From contig NZ_JAGJRS010000026.1 of assembly GCF_017837635.1 (NCBI RefSeq), positions 1 through 64,000 of the forward strand: a stretch of 64,000 bases of DNA, written 5' to 3'. This stretch comes from Frateuria flava (GTDB lineage Bacteria > Pseudomonadota > Gammaproteobacteria > Xanthomonadales > Rhodanobacteraceae). A model generated the notes under the pieces. That model made no database searches. It was given only the letters and a program-made list of their open reading frames with translations, and was not told where the DNA came from. Shown here piece by piece: positions 54,820-64,000 of this stretch. Both the position numbers and the translations under genes were made by a program. Within the stretch, counting starts at the first letter, position 1. Every line of letters begins with the position of its first letter.

Positions 54820-57009
54820 ATGCGCCCGATGATCGGCCGCCTGGCCGCCCGCCTGCCGTTGCTGATGCTGCTCGTGTGCCTGGCCGCACTGGCGCGTCCG
54901 TCGTACGCCCAGGAAGACGACGGCCTGCTGCCGGTCACCGAGGCCTACAAGCTCTCGGCCGACGCCTCTACCCTCGGCGTGCTCAAGCTGCACTGGGAGA
55001 TCGCGCCGGACTACTACCTCTACCGCGGCCGGATGAAGTTGAAGCCGGCCGACGGCGTATCGCTGGGCGAGCCCACTTTCCCCGACGGCGAGAAGCACCA
55101 CGACGAGTACCTGGGCGACGTGGAGATCTACCACCACGCGATCGACGCCAGCGTGCCGTACACGGTGGCGCCGGGCGCCACGCGGCTGCGCCTGGGCGTG
55201 CAGTTCCAGGGTTGCCACGAGGTCGATCCGAAGATCTGCTACCCGCCGCATACCGAGCAACTGGACCTGCCGCTGCCCGCGGCCGGCATCGCGACCACCG
55301 GTGGCGGATCGCTCGGTGCCGCCCTGCAGAGCCTGGGCGCGACCCACGGCTCCACCGGCAGCGACACCCCGCTCCCCGCCGGGCAGGCATTCAGGCTCGA
55401 GGCGGTGCCGCAGGACCGCCAGCACCTGCTGCTGCGCTGGACGATGCCGCCCGGCTATTACCTCTACCGCGACCAGACCCGGCTGCAGCTGCGCGACGGC
55501 GAGGGCCTGGCGCTGGTGCCGCAGTGGCCGGCCGGCACGCGCAAGGACGATCCGCACTTCGGCAACGTCACCGTCTACTTCAACGAGCTGGATTTGCCGG
55601 TGACCGTCACGGGCGACCTCGGCGGTCGCACGCGCCTGGCGTTGGAGGCCAGCTTCCAGGGCTGCCAGGACGGCGGCCTGTGCTACCCGATGATGACCCG
55701 CGTGCTGGACGTCGACCTGGCTAGCGTGGCCCCGACCACCGGCACGCCCGCCGCCACTGCGCCGGAAGCGCCGCCTGCCCCGGCCACGCAGGGCCCGCTG
55801 CAGACCAGCCTGTGGCTCGCCTTGCTGCTCGCCCTCGGCGGCGGCCTGGTGCTGAACCTGATGCCGTGCGTGCTGCCAGTGCTGTCGATCAAGGCGGTGG
55901 GCCTGCTGGAAAGCGGCGAGAGCCCGGCGCGCGCGCGGGCCCACGCGATCGCCTATACCGCTGGCGTGCTGGTGAGTTTCGTGGCGCTGGGGCTGGGCAT
56001 CCTCGCCCTGCGCTCGGCCGGCCATGCGCTCGGCTGGGGCACGCAACTGCAACAGCCGTTGCTGGTCGGCGTGCTGGCGCTGGTGATGCTGGCCGTGGGC
56101 CTGTCGATGTCCGGGCTGGTGCAGTTCGGCGCCTCGCTGGGCAATACCGGCACCAGGCTCGCCTCGCGTGGCGGCATGGCCGGCGATTTCTTCACCGGCG
56201 TGCTGGCGGTGGTGGTGGCCAGTCCCTGCACGGCGCCCTTCATGGGTACGGCGCTGGCCTACGCCTTCGCCGCGCCCGCGGTATCTGCGTTGCTGGTGTT
56301 CGTGGTGCTCGGCCTGGGCCTGGCGTTGCCGTTCCTGGCGGTCGGCTTCGTGCCTGCGCTGGCGCGGCGGCTGCCGCGGCCGGGGCGATGGATGGAGACG
56401 CTCAAGCAGTTGCTCGCCTTCCCGATGTACCTCACCGCCGCCTGGCTGGCCTGGGTGCTGGCCAACCAGCGCGGCGCGGACGCGGTCGGCCTGCTGCTGG
56501 TCGCGGCGGTGTTCCTGGCGCTCACCCTCTGGTGGTTCGAGCGCAGCCGCGGCCGTGCCGGGCTGGTGCGCGCGCCGGTGCTGCTGGCGTTGCTGGCCAC
56601 CGCGGTGCCGCTGTACGCACTGGCGCAATTGCCGGCGCCGGTGCGCGCGGCACAGGCCCAGGCCGGAACGGTCGCCTACAGCCCGGAAAAGCTGGCCCAG
56701 CTGCGTGCTGCCGGCACGCCCGTGTTCGTCGACATGACCGCCGACTGGTGTGTCACCTGCAAGGCCAACGAGCACACGGTGCTGGACACGGCCGCCTTCC
56801 GTGCGTTGCTCCAGCGCACCGGCGCGGTCTACATGAAAGGCGACTGGACCGACGTCAACCCGACCATCGCCGCCTTCCTGGAGCAGTACCACTCCCCGGG
56901 CGTTCCGCTGTACGTGGTGTTCCCGCGCGGTGGTGGCGAAGGGCGCAAGCTGCCGACGGTGCTCACGTCGGGGCTGGTCGAGCAGGCCCTGACCGAGGCG
57001 GCGCGCTGA
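54820..57009 (+). CDS. dsbD: Thiol:disulfide interchange protein DsbD with duplicated N-terminal domain
   Basis: Moves electrons from cytoplasmic thioredoxin to periplasmic partners such as DsbC and cytochrome c maturation. 729 residues, longer than usual because the N-terminal periplasmic domain occurs twice: copy 1 about 32-150 with C132/C140 in FQGCHEVDPKICYPP, copy 2 about 185-300 with C282/C288 in FQGCQDGGLCYP. Each starts with a similar PDYYLYRGRMKLK or PGYYLYRDQTRLQ block. Eight membrane segments carry the NLMPCVLPV and ASPCTAPFM cysteines. The C-terminal thioredoxin domain has C644/C647 in DWCVTCK. Start at 54820 with GGAG upstream. One base before tlpA. Confidence 0.95.
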   Translation: MRPMIGRLAARLPLLMLLVCLAALARPSYAQEDDGLLPVTEAYKLSADASTLGVLKLHWEIAPDYYLYRGRMKLKPADGVSLGEPTFPDGEKHHDEYLGDVEIYHHAIDASVPYTVAPGATRLRLGVQFQGCHEVDPKICYPPHTEQLDLPLPAAGIATTGGGSLGAALQSLGATHGSTGSDTPLPAGQAFRLEAVPQDRQHLLLRWTMPPGYYLYRDQTRLQLRDGEGLALVPQWPAGTRKDDPHFGNVTVYFNELDLPVTVTGDLGGRTRLALEASFQGCQDGGLCYPMMTRVLDVDLASVAPTTGTPAATAPEAPPAPATQGPLQTSLWLALLLALGGGLVLNLMPCVLPVLSIKAVGLLESGESPARARAHAIAYTAGVLVSFVALGLGILALRSAGHALGWGTQLQQPLLVGVLALVMLAVGLSMSGLVQFGASLGNTGTRLASRGGMAGDFFTGVLAVVVASPCTAPFMGTALAYAFAAPAVSALLVFVVLGLGLALPFLAVGFVPALARRLPRPGRWMETLKQLLAFPMYLTAAWLAWVLANQRGADAVGLLLVAAVFLALTLWWFERSRGRAGLVRAPVLLALLATAVPLYALAQLPAPVRAAQAQAGTVAYSPEKLAQLRAAGTPVFVDMTADWCVTCKANEHTVLDTAAFRALLQRTGAVYMKGDWTDVNPTIAAFLEQYHSPGVPLYVVFPRGGGEGRKLPTVLTSGLVEQALTEAAR

Positions 57010-57010
57010 C

Positions 57011-57538
57011 ATGATGACCCGCGCGAGCTGGCTGATCCTCGCCCTGGCGGTGCTTGCCGCCGCAGCGGGCGGCTGGCTGCAGCACGCGTCGCGCGAGCGG
57101 CACGGGGCGGACCTGGTCGGCCGACCGGTGCCGGCGCTGCCGTTGCCCGACCTGGAGGGCCGCATGCACACCCTCGCCGATTACGCCGGCCACCGCGTGG
57201 TGGTGAACTTCTGGGCCAGCTGGTGTGGGCCCTGCCTCAAGGAGATGCCTGCCCTCGCCGCGGCACAGGCCCGCTTCGGGGGCGACCGTCCGGTGGTGAT
57301 CGGCATCGCCATGGATACACCCGAGAACGTGCGCGCCTACCTCCAGGCCTACCCGGTGAATTACCCGATCCTGCTCGGCCGGCTGGACGATCCCGACAGT
57401 GCACGGCAACTGGGCGACAGCGCCAGCGTGCTGCCCTACAGCGTCCTGCTCGATGCGGACGGCACGGTGCTGGCAAGCCACGCCGGGCTGCTGGATCCGG
57501 CCACGCTGGAGCGCTGGCTCGGCACGAGCTCCCCGTAG
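57011..57538 (+). CDS. TlpA-family thioredoxin-like protein
   Basis: 175 residues. An N-terminal membrane anchor (about 5-22) is followed by a periplasmic thioredoxin fold with WCGPC at residues 71-75. NFWASWCGPCLKEMPALAAAQARF and YPILLGRLDDPDSARQLGDS are family-like. It is probably a reductant acceptor of DsbD, whose stop is one base before this ATG. Last gene of that unit; a REP-rich gap follows. Confidence 0.93.
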   Translation: MMTRASWLILALAVLAAAAGGWLQHASRERHGADLVGRPVPALPLPDLEGRMHTLADYAGHRVVVNFWASWCGPCLKEMPALAAAQARFGGDRPVVIGIAMDTPENVRAYLQAYPVNYPILLGRLDDPDSARQLGDSASVLPYSVLLDADGTVLASHAGLLDPATLERWLGTSSP

Positions 57539-57586
57539 GGCGCATGTGAGCGCGACGGGGAGGACCGACCGCGCCGTGGTAGCCCA

Positions 57587-57726
57587 CGGTCGCGCCCGAG
57601 GGCGCTCCTGCAGAGATCTGGCCAGCCCGGTTGTATGCGGAGCATCGTCGTGGGAGCGCCCTTGGGCGCGACCGGGAGGCCGGCCGCGCCGAGGTCCCCC
57701 GGTCGCGCAACGGTCCGCTCCCACGG
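57587..57726. repeat. Three REP units in the tlpA-aroQ gap
   Basis: Units at 57587-57612, 57649-57676 and 57698-57726, each built around GTCGCGCCC or its complement with GGGAGCGCCC or CTCCTGC ends, in alternating orientation. The 338-base gap has no gene; short open frames here are repeat-derived. Confidence 0.75.
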
Positions 57727-57876
57727 GACCGGTCAGGTCTACATACGCCCACGCACGGTTTGTGCGCCAGTTCTCCGCCGAACATCGCCGAACTGCGCCG
57801 AAGTGGACAACATCGCTAAGCGCGCGCACACTTCGCTCCCTCGCCGGACCCCTCCGGCTGGCTGCCAAGGTGTCGC

Positions 57877-58320
57877 GTGGCGAAACTGCTGGTCCTGCAC
57901 GGGCCCAACCTCAACCTGCTGGGCTCGCGCGAGCCGGAGGTCTACGGGCGTGACACGCTCGCGGACATCGATGCGCGACTGTCGCAGCAGGCGCAGGCGG
58001 CCGGGCACGAGTTGATCAGTTTCCAGTCAAACGCCGAGCACGCCCTGGTCGAACGCGTGCAGCAGGCGCGCGATGAGGGCATCGACTGGATCCTGATCAA
58101 CCCGGCGGCCTTCACCCACACCAGCGTCGCCCTGCGCGATGCGCTGGCGGCGGTGGCGATCCCGTTCATCGAGGTGCACCTGTCCAACGTGCACGCGCGC
58201 GAGCCGTTCCGCCGGCACTCCTATCTGTCCGACCTGGCAGCGGGAGTGGTTTGCGGCTTCGGCGCCCACAGTTATTCGCTCGCGCTTCAGGCCGCCCTGC
58301 AGCGGCTCGCGCCGGCCTGA
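57877..58320 (+). CDS. aroQ: 3-dehydroquinate dehydratase, type II
   Basis: Third step of the shikimate pathway. 147 residues with the type-II signature [19 protein letters not shown], active-site Y23, [29 protein letters not shown] and [17 protein letters not shown]. The start is a GTG at 57877 with AAGG about 7 bases upstream. First gene of the aroQ-accB-accC series; accB begins 56 bases downstream. Confidence 0.97.
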   Translation: MAKLLVLHGPNLNLLGSREPEVYGRDTLADIDARLSQQAQAAGHELISFQSNAEHALVERVQQARDEGIDWILINPAAFTHTSVALRDALAAVAIPFIEVHLSNVHAREPFRRHSYLSDLAAGVVCGFGAHSYSLALQAALQRLAPA

Positions 58321-58376
58321 TTTTCCTTTAAGACCCGACCGGCCGCCCGCGCGGCCCCGAACAAGAAGGCACTCCC

Positions 58377-58844
58377 ATGGATCTGCGCAAGATCAAGAAG
58401 CTGATCGACCTGCTCGAGGAATCCAACCTCGCGGAACTGGAAATCAAGGAAGGCGAAGAAGTGGTGCGCCTCTCGCGCGTGCCCACCGGCGGCATGACCG
58501 TTGCCGCCGCGCCGATGACGATGCAGGCCGCCCCGGTTGCGCCCATGCCGGCACCGGCTGCCGCGCCCGTTGCCGCCGACGCCGCGCCCGCCGCCAACGC
58601 CCTGCCCGAGGGTCACGTGGTCAAGGCGCCGATGGTCGGCACCTTCTACGCCTCCGCCACGCCGGGCGCGGCCGCCTTCGTCAAGGTCGGCCAGCAGGTC
58701 AAGGCCGGCGAGACGCTGGGCATCATCGAGGCGATGAAGATGTTCAACCAGATCGAGGCCGACGTCGCCGGCACCGTGCAGGCGATCCTCATCGAGAACG
58801 GACAACCGGTCGAATTCGACCAGCCGATGTTCGTGATTGCCTGA
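58377..58844 (+). CDS. accB: Biotin carboxyl carrier protein of acetyl-CoA carboxylase
   Basis: Carries the biotin for the first step of fatty-acid synthesis. 155 residues. N-terminal [28 protein letters not shown] is followed by an alanine/proline linker (about 41-76) and the biotinyl domain, with biotinylated K121 in [10 protein letters not shown]. Followed by an unusual insertion before accC. Confidence 0.98.
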   Translation: MDLRKIKKLIDLLEESNLAELEIKEGEEVVRLSRVPTGGMTVAAAPMTMQAAPVAPMPAPAAAPVAADAAPAANALPEGHVVKAPMVGTFYASATPGAAAFVKVGQQVKAGETLGIIEAMKMFNQIEADVAGTVQAILIENGQPVEFDQPMFVIA

Positions 58845-58850
58845 GGGGCT

Positions 58851-59285
58851 GGGAATCGGGAATGGTGAACAGGGAATCGTTCAAGCGGCCGCATGCCGGC
58901 TTGCTGGTCTGGCAGGACGCCATGGAGCTTGTCGAGATGGTCTACGACTTTTCCGGTTCCTTTCCCGATGATGAGCGCTTTGGGCTGACGGCGAAGATCC
59001 GGCGTGCAGCGGTAAGCATTCCGTCCAACATCGCCGAAGGAGCCGCGCTCGAGGCCGGAGTTCCGGCGGTTTCTGTCCATGGCACGCGGCTCGCTTTCCG
59101 AACTGGATACGCAATGCCAGATCGCCGAACGATTGAAGTACGGGCAGGCGCCAGCCAACCTGCCTGGATTGGTCGACCGGGTGTTTGCAAGGCTGACCGC
59201 CCTGCTCAACACATTGAGTTCCCAGGAGGTGCGCAATGAGCCATCGTGCCGCACTACGATTCCCCATTAACGATTCCCTATTCCC
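58851..59285. mobile_element. Cassette with 29-bp inverted terminal repeats carrying a broken four-helix-bundle gene
   Basis: The left end 58851-58879 (GGGAATCGGGAATGG onward) and the right end 59257-59285 are inverted copies, 24 of 29 bases matching. The repeats are built from GGGAATC-like heptamers. The cassette starts 6 bases after the accB stop and its right end touches the accC ATG at 59286. No transposase is encoded. It holds only the four-helix-bundle pseudogene. Mobility is inferred from structure and position. Confidence 0.55.
58862..59270 (+). pseudogene. Frameshifted four-helix-bundle (S23-like) protein gene
   Basis: A four-helix-bundle protein of the type encoded in rRNA intervening sequences and scattered in many genomes (TIGR02436-like). 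The first part, from ATG 58862 within the left inverted repeat, reads LLVWQDAMELVEMVYDF and AKIRRAAVSIPSNIAEGA. At about 59045 one extra G shifts the frame. The rest, EFRRFLSMARGSLSELDTQCQIAERLKYG, continues in the next frame up to a TAA at 59268-59270 inside the right repeat. The intact family has about 120 residues without a shift. A sequencing error would also explain this. Confidence 0.75.
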
Positions 59286-60653
<1,368 letters not shown>

Positions 60654-60672
60654 CAACCGCCGCCCCCCCCCC

Positions 60673-60750
60673 TGTAGGAGCCCACTCGTGGGCGATGCTC
60701 TTCGTCCACCCACCAGAGCAAGAGCATCGCCCACACCTGGGCTCCTGCAA
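60673..60750. repeat. REP inverted pair, GTAGGAGC family, between accC and prmA
   Basis: TGTAGGAGCCCAC onward (60673-60702) and GTGTGGGCGATGC-type complement (60720-60750), about 30-base arms with a few mismatches. Confidence 0.85.
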
Positions 60751-60769
60751 CGAACGAACGAGCACCTCC

Positions 60770-61666
60770 ATGCCCTGGCTTGAACTTGCCCTCACCCTCC
60801 GCGCCGAGCAGCAGCCGCGCGTGGAGGAAGCCCTCGACGACCTGGGCGCCCTGTCGATCACCCTGCGCGACGCCGACGCCGAGACGCCCGACGAACAGGC
60901 GATCTTCGAGCCGGGCGTGGGCGAGCTGCCGCTGTGGCCGACGATCACGCTCGACGCGCTGTTCGAGGCCGGCACCGACCGCCGGGGCCTGGTCGAAGCG
61001 CTGGGTGAGCTGTTGCCCTGGCTGGAGCCGGACCAGCTCGCCTTCCGCGACGTCGCCGACGAGGATTGGGAACGCGCCTGGATGGACCAGTTCAAGCCGA
61101 TGCCGTTCGGGCAAAGGCTGTGGATCTATCCGTGGAACATCGAGCCGCCCGCCGACGAGGAGATCGTGGTCGTGCGACTCGACCCGGGCCTGGCCTTCGG
61201 CAGCGGCACGCACCCGACGACCGCACTGTGCCTGGAGTGGCTCGACGGGCTGCAACTGGCGGGCAGGCAGGTGACCGATTACGGCTGCGGCTCGGGCATC
61301 CTGGCCATCGCCGCGCTCAAGCTCGGCGCCGCCGGAGCGGTCGGTGTCGACAACGACCCGCAGGCACTGACGGCGTCCAGCGACAATGCCGAACGCAACG
61401 GCGTGGCCGATCGACTCCGCGTGTTCCTCCCGGGTGAGGAGCCCAAGGCGCCGGCCGACGTGTTCGTTGCGAACATCCTGGCCGGACCGCTGGGCGAACT
61501 CGCCCCCACCTTCGCCGCCGCCTGCAAGCGCGGTGCACCCTTCGCCCTCTCCGGCATCCTGGCTGGTCAGCAGGACGAATTGCTGGCGCGCTACGCCGAA
61601 TGGTTCGACGACCTGCGCGTGGACGCACGCGAAGACTGGATCCGCATCAGCGGCCACCGCCGCTGA
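60770..61666 (+). CDS. prmA: Ribosomal protein L11 methyltransferase
   Basis: Methylates L11. 298 residues. The N-terminal binding domain (1-60) is followed by the SAM domain with FGSGTHPTTALCLEWLD and VTDYGCGSGILAIAALKLGA, and the catalytic NILAGPL segment. Full length. Start at 60770, 20 bases after the end of the REP pair. Conserved neighbourhood in Xanthomonadales after accC. Confidence 0.96.
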   Translation: MPWLELALTLRAEQQPRVEEALDDLGALSITLRDADAETPDEQAIFEPGVGELPLWPTITLDALFEAGTDRRGLVEALGELLPWLEPDQLAFRDVADEDWERAWMDQFKPMPFGQRLWIYPWNIEPPADEEIVVVRLDPGLAFGSGTHPTTALCLEWLDGLQLAGRQVTDYGCGSGILAIAALKLGAAGAVGVDNDPQALTASSDNAERNGVADRLRVFLPGEEPKAPADVFVANILAGPLGELAPTFAAACKRGAPFALSGILAGQQDELLARYAEWFDDLRVDAREDWIRISGHRR

Positions 61667-61677
61667 ACGCTGCATCC

Positions 61678-61740
61678 TGTAGGAGCGCACCCTGAGCGCG
61701 ACGGTGATGCATGGCGGTCGCGCTCAGGTTCGCTCCTGCA
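61678..61740. repeat. REP inverted pair, TGTAGGAGCGC variant
   Basis: TGTAGGAGCGCACCCTGAGC onward (61678-61702) and its inverted copy (61717-61740), about 24-base arms. Variant of the GTAGGAGC family with GCGC in place of CCGC. Confidence 0.85.
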
Positions 61741-61879
61741 CAAAGCCCCCCTGCCGACAAGCTCTTTTCAGCGCACACAGGAAGGCCTCCGTGCGCGCTA
61801 CGCCGAATAGTCCTGCACCCCGAGCGAAGGCGCGCGCGACAACCGGCCCGCATCCGCGGCACTGCCGCCCCACCTGATC

Positions 61880-62027
61880 CTTCCCCCGCCTGCGGGGGAA
61901 GGTGCCCGCAGGGCGGATGGGGGAGGTCTTGGGGGAAGCCCTCCGCTTAACCTGCTCAACCCTCCAACACTGCGCGAAGAGCCCCCATCCGCCTTCGGGA
62001 CCTTCCCCCGCTGCCGCGGGGGAAGGC
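61880..62027. repeat. REP doublet, TTCCCCCGCC family
   Basis: TTCCCCCGCCTGCGGGGGAA and GGTGCCCGCAGGGCGGATGG (61880-61927) with the inverted copy at 61982-62027. Together with the preceding pair it fills most of the 464-base gap between prmA and the next gene; no gene was found there. Confidence 0.75.
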
Positions 62028-62130
62028 TCGGTCAGCGACAACGCGCCAAGCGTGCAGTTGTGCGTCATTGCCTCGGACAACGTGCGCACGCGCTCCGACA
62101 AACGCCGGCTTTCCCTTTACTCTTGCCCAC

Positions 62131-62907
62131 ATGTACACCCAGTGCCCCGACTGCCGCACCGTCTTCTCGCTCGACGCGAGCGTGCTGGCGCATGCGCGCG
62201 GGGCAGTGATCTGCGGCAACTGCGAAACCCTGTTCGACGCGCTGGACACGCTCGCCGAGCAGCTGCCACCGGAGCCCTTCCGGTTGCTTCCCGGCCACAC
62301 ACGCTCGGAGGAAGCACCCAAACTCGAGGTGGCGATCTACCGGCCTCGCGAAGACGTGCCGGTTGCCGTGGCCGAAGCCCCGGCGGCGCCCGCTTTCACG
62401 CCCGGCTTCGTGCAGGATCGGCGGGCCGCGCGCAAGCTCCCGCGGCGCTGGCCCTGGGTAGTCACCTGCCTATCGCTGGCGCTGCTGCTGGCCGCCCAGG
62501 TCGCCTGGGCCAAGCGCGACGTGCTGATCAGCGACCCGACCATCGGCGCGTGGCTGCGCCAGGCCTGCATCTCGCTCGGCTGCCGGCTGCCGCTGGTGCG
62601 TGACGTGCACCGCCTGCACCTGGTCGCGCGGGACGTGCAGGCGCACCCGAGCGTGCCGGGCGCACTGATGATCAGCGCCACCGTTCGCAACGACGCCCCG
62701 TTCACCCAGCCCTACCCGGTGGTCTCGCTGACGCTGTCCGACGCCGACGGGCATCGACTGGCCATGCGCCGTCTGCACCCGTCCGAATACCTGGACGATG
62801 CCGCCGTGCTGCGCGCCGGCCTGGCGCCAGGCGCCAGTGCGGCGCTGTTGATCGAAGTCGCCGACCCCGGCAACCGCGCGGTGGCCTTCGAATTCGGTTT
62901 CGAGTGA
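62131..62907 (+). CDS. Zinc-ribbon and DUF3426 protein
   Basis: 258 residues. N-terminal zinc ribbon CPDCRTVF..CGNCETLF (residues about 5-37), a linker, one membrane segment (about 113-132, PWVVTCLSLALLLAAQVAW) and the DUF3426 domain on the outer side with the terminal ALLIEVADPGNRAVAFEFGFE. Such proteins are conserved between prmA and fis in Xanthomonadales; function unknown. Upstream region is REP-rich. Confidence 0.9.
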   Translation: MYTQCPDCRTVFSLDASVLAHARGAVICGNCETLFDALDTLAEQLPPEPFRLLPGHTRSEEAPKLEVAIYRPREDVPVAVAEAPAAPAFTPGFVQDRRAARKLPRRWPWVVTCLSLALLLAAQVAWAKRDVLISDPTIGAWLRQACISLGCRLPLVRDVHRLHLVARDVQAHPSVPGALMISATVRNDAPFTQPYPVVSLTLSDADGHRLAMRRLHPSEYLDDAAVLRAGLAPGASAALLIEVADPGNRAVAFEFGFE

Positions 62908-62949
62908 GCGACGGTTTCGATTGAAACGAACGGCTACGGGCGGCAGCAC

Positions 62950-62978
62950 TTAAATTTATCGCCCGGCGCCGGTACACT
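62950..62978 (+). promoter_or_regulatory. Candidate promoter for fis
   Basis: TTAAAT (62950-62955) and TACACT (62973-62978) with 17-base spacing, plus GTTTCGATTGAAAC dyad upstream (about 62913-62926). The start would lie about 105 bases before the GTG of fis. Confidence 0.45.
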
Positions 62979-63090
62979 CGACCGCTCGCGCATGCTTCCG
63001 TCGCATGCCAAGCGCGCCATGCCGGCGAGATCCACCATAACCACTGCAGCGGCCCACGCGAGCCGCCGCGTCGCTCGTGAGGTACTGCCT

Positions 63091-63375
63091 GTGAACGCCG
63101 TCCGATTGCCTGTCAACGAGGCCGTCCGGGAGACCCCGTCGTCGCAGAGCGCGCTGGGCGAGTGCGTCAGCCGTATCGTGCGCCGCTACCTGGCCGACAT
63201 CGGCGATACCGAGTGCGACGAGGGCCTGCACGCGCTGGTGATCCGCGAGGTCGAGGGCCCGCTGCTCAGCGAAGTGCTGGCCTTCCACGACGGCAACCAG
63301 AGCCGTGCGGCCGCCGTGCTGGGCATCAACCGCGCCACGCTGCGCAAGAAGCTGGCCGCGCACGGCCTGCTGTAA
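63091..63375 (+). CDS. fis: DNA-binding protein Fis
   Basis: Nucleoid protein that bends DNA and activates rRNA and other promoters. 94 residues from the GTG at 63091 (GTGAGGT upstream). N-terminal part binds invertase in enteric Fis; the C-terminal [36 protein letters not shown] is strongly conserved. An earlier ATG at 62992 would add a basic 33-residue extension not found in the family. Conserved before purH in gammaproteobacteria of this group. Confidence 0.94.
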   Translation: MNAVRLPVNEAVRETPSSQSALGECVSRIVRRYLADIGDTECDEGLHALVIREVEGPLLSEVLAFHDGNQSRAAAVLGINRATLRKKLAAHGLL

Positions 63376-63453
63376 GCGCCACGCCCGACGTGGCGAGGCG
63401 TCCTCGCGCTTTGGCCGTCTGGCCGTCCAAACAGCATTCCACCTTCATCGGGT

Positions 63454-63487
63454 TATAATTGGCGGCTTCCCCCACCTGGAAGCCGCC
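63454..63487 (+). promoter_or_regulatory. TATAAT and adjoining inverted repeat at the purH start
   Basis: A perfect -10 TATAAT (63454-63459) is followed by a ten-bp inverted repeat GGCGGCTTCC (63461-63470), seven-base loop, GGAAGCCGCC (63478-63487) that ends exactly at the purH ATG. As RNA it would sequester the start region; as DNA it could be an operator over the transcription start. The ribosome site GGAAG lies in the right arm. Confidence 0.55.
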
Positions 63488-64000
63488 ATGCCCGCCGTCA
63501 CTCCGATCCGCCGCGCCCTGCTCAGCGTCTCCGACAAGACCGGGCTGATCGATCTGGGGCGGCGCCTGGCCGCCAAGGGCGTGCAGTTGCTCTCCACCGG
63601 CGGCTCCGCCAAGGCGCTGCGCGATGCCGGCATTGCCGTGACCGACGTCAGCGAGCTCACCGGCTTCCCGGAAATCATGGACGGCCGCGTCAAGACGCTG
63701 CACCCGAAAGTGCACGGCGGCCTGCTCGGCCGGCGCGGCACGGACGACGCGGTGATGGCCGAGCTCGGCATCGCGCCGATCGACCTGCTGGTCCTGAACC
63801 TCTATCCGTTCGAGCAGACCGTCGCCAAACCCGACTGCACGCTGGAACAGGCCATCGAGAACATCGACATCGGCGGCCCGGCGATGCTGCGTTCGGCCGC
63901 GAAGAACTGGGCGGACGTGGCGGTGCTGACCGCGCCGGAGCAGTACGAGGACGCGCTCGCCGAGATCGAGCGCGACGGCGGCCTATCGCGCGCCACGCGC
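63488..64000 (+). CDS. purH: Bifunctional AICAR formyltransferase/IMP cyclohydrolase (partial)
   Basis: Last two steps of IMP synthesis. The window holds the first 171 codons, which are open to the edge. [41 protein letters not shown] and [17 protein letters not shown] are the conserved MGS/IMP cyclohydrolase domain; [18 protein letters not shown] follows. The formyltransferase domain lies beyond the window. Start at 63488. Confidence 0.97.
   Translation, partial: MPAVTPIRRALLSVSDKTGLIDLGRRLAAKGVQLLSTGGSAKALRDAGIAVTDVSELTGFPEIMDGRVKTLHPKVHGGLLGRRGTDDAVMAELGIAPIDLLVLNLYPFEQTVAKPDCTLEQAIENIDIGGPAMLRSAAKNWADVAVLTAPEQYEDALAEIERDGGLSRATR

Overview
The window is GC-rich chromosomal DNA from a gammaproteobacterium of the order Xanthomonadales (Lysobacterales), most likely family Rhodanobacteraceae (Dyella, Frateuria, Rhodanobacter or a relative). 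The evidence is the gene order (groES-groEL, cutA, dsbD, aroQ-accB-accC-prmA-fis-purH; pcm-tolC-waaA), a PPi-dependent phosphofructokinase, a perfect CRP/Clp-type operator, CIRCE control of groESL and many REP-type palindromes. No rRNA, tRNA, prophage, IS element or CRISPR array was seen. purH runs off the right edge, and a strong promoter near the left edge reads out of the window.

Layout. Positions 1-4971 hold housekeeping genes (DUF192 lipoprotein, rubredoxin, thiE, hemL, then argD-gloA on the minus strand). Positions 4972-11975 are the main accessory island: a six-gene operon for a functional amyloid of the Fap type. It encodes a small exported protein, a FapB-like and a FapC-like amyloid protein, the C39 peptidase FapD, a FapE-like protein and the FapF-like outer-membrane pore. 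A convergent gene encodes a VpsR-like sigma-54 activator. The operon has a textbook sigma-54 promoter (5261-5275) preceded by three copies of an 11-bp motif, and the activator gene has a perfect Clp/CRP box plus a near-copy of that motif. Together these suggest a complete biofilm-amyloid regulatory module.

Positions 11976-24939 hold an SDR enzyme, an ABC transporter pair, mpl, adk, PPi-dependent pfk, an RcnB-like protein, the membrane H+-pyrophosphatase hppA with a structured leader, a secreted prolyl oligopeptidase and a prolyl-4-hydroxylase-type oxygenase. Soluble pyrophosphatase ppa follows at 25246, so three pyrophosphate enzymes lie within about 8 kb. Positions 25967-29711 carry a ferritin-like protein, a TetR regulator with its own operator, pcm and tolC. 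Positions 29762-35894 are an envelope/LPS region (waaA, an LpxL-type acyltransferase, two glycosyltransferases, an O-antigen-ligase-like protein, a CHCC zinc-finger protein). Positions 36148-44921 hold a Yip1-type membrane protein, YceI, a nitroreductase, an ELM1-like protein, glnE and an LTA-synthase-like phosphoglycerol transferase.

Positions 44922-46168 encode two small related exported proteins whose upstream regions share a conserved promoter-like block. Next come an ABC exporter, a YciI protein, a LysE exporter with a MocR-type regulator, groEL and groES, cutA and an EamA transporter. The right end is the dsbD-tlpA-aroQ-accB-accC-prmA-fis-purH series. dsbD has a duplicated N-terminal domain. 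accB and accC are separated by a frameshifted four-helix-bundle gene flanked by 29-bp inverted repeats.
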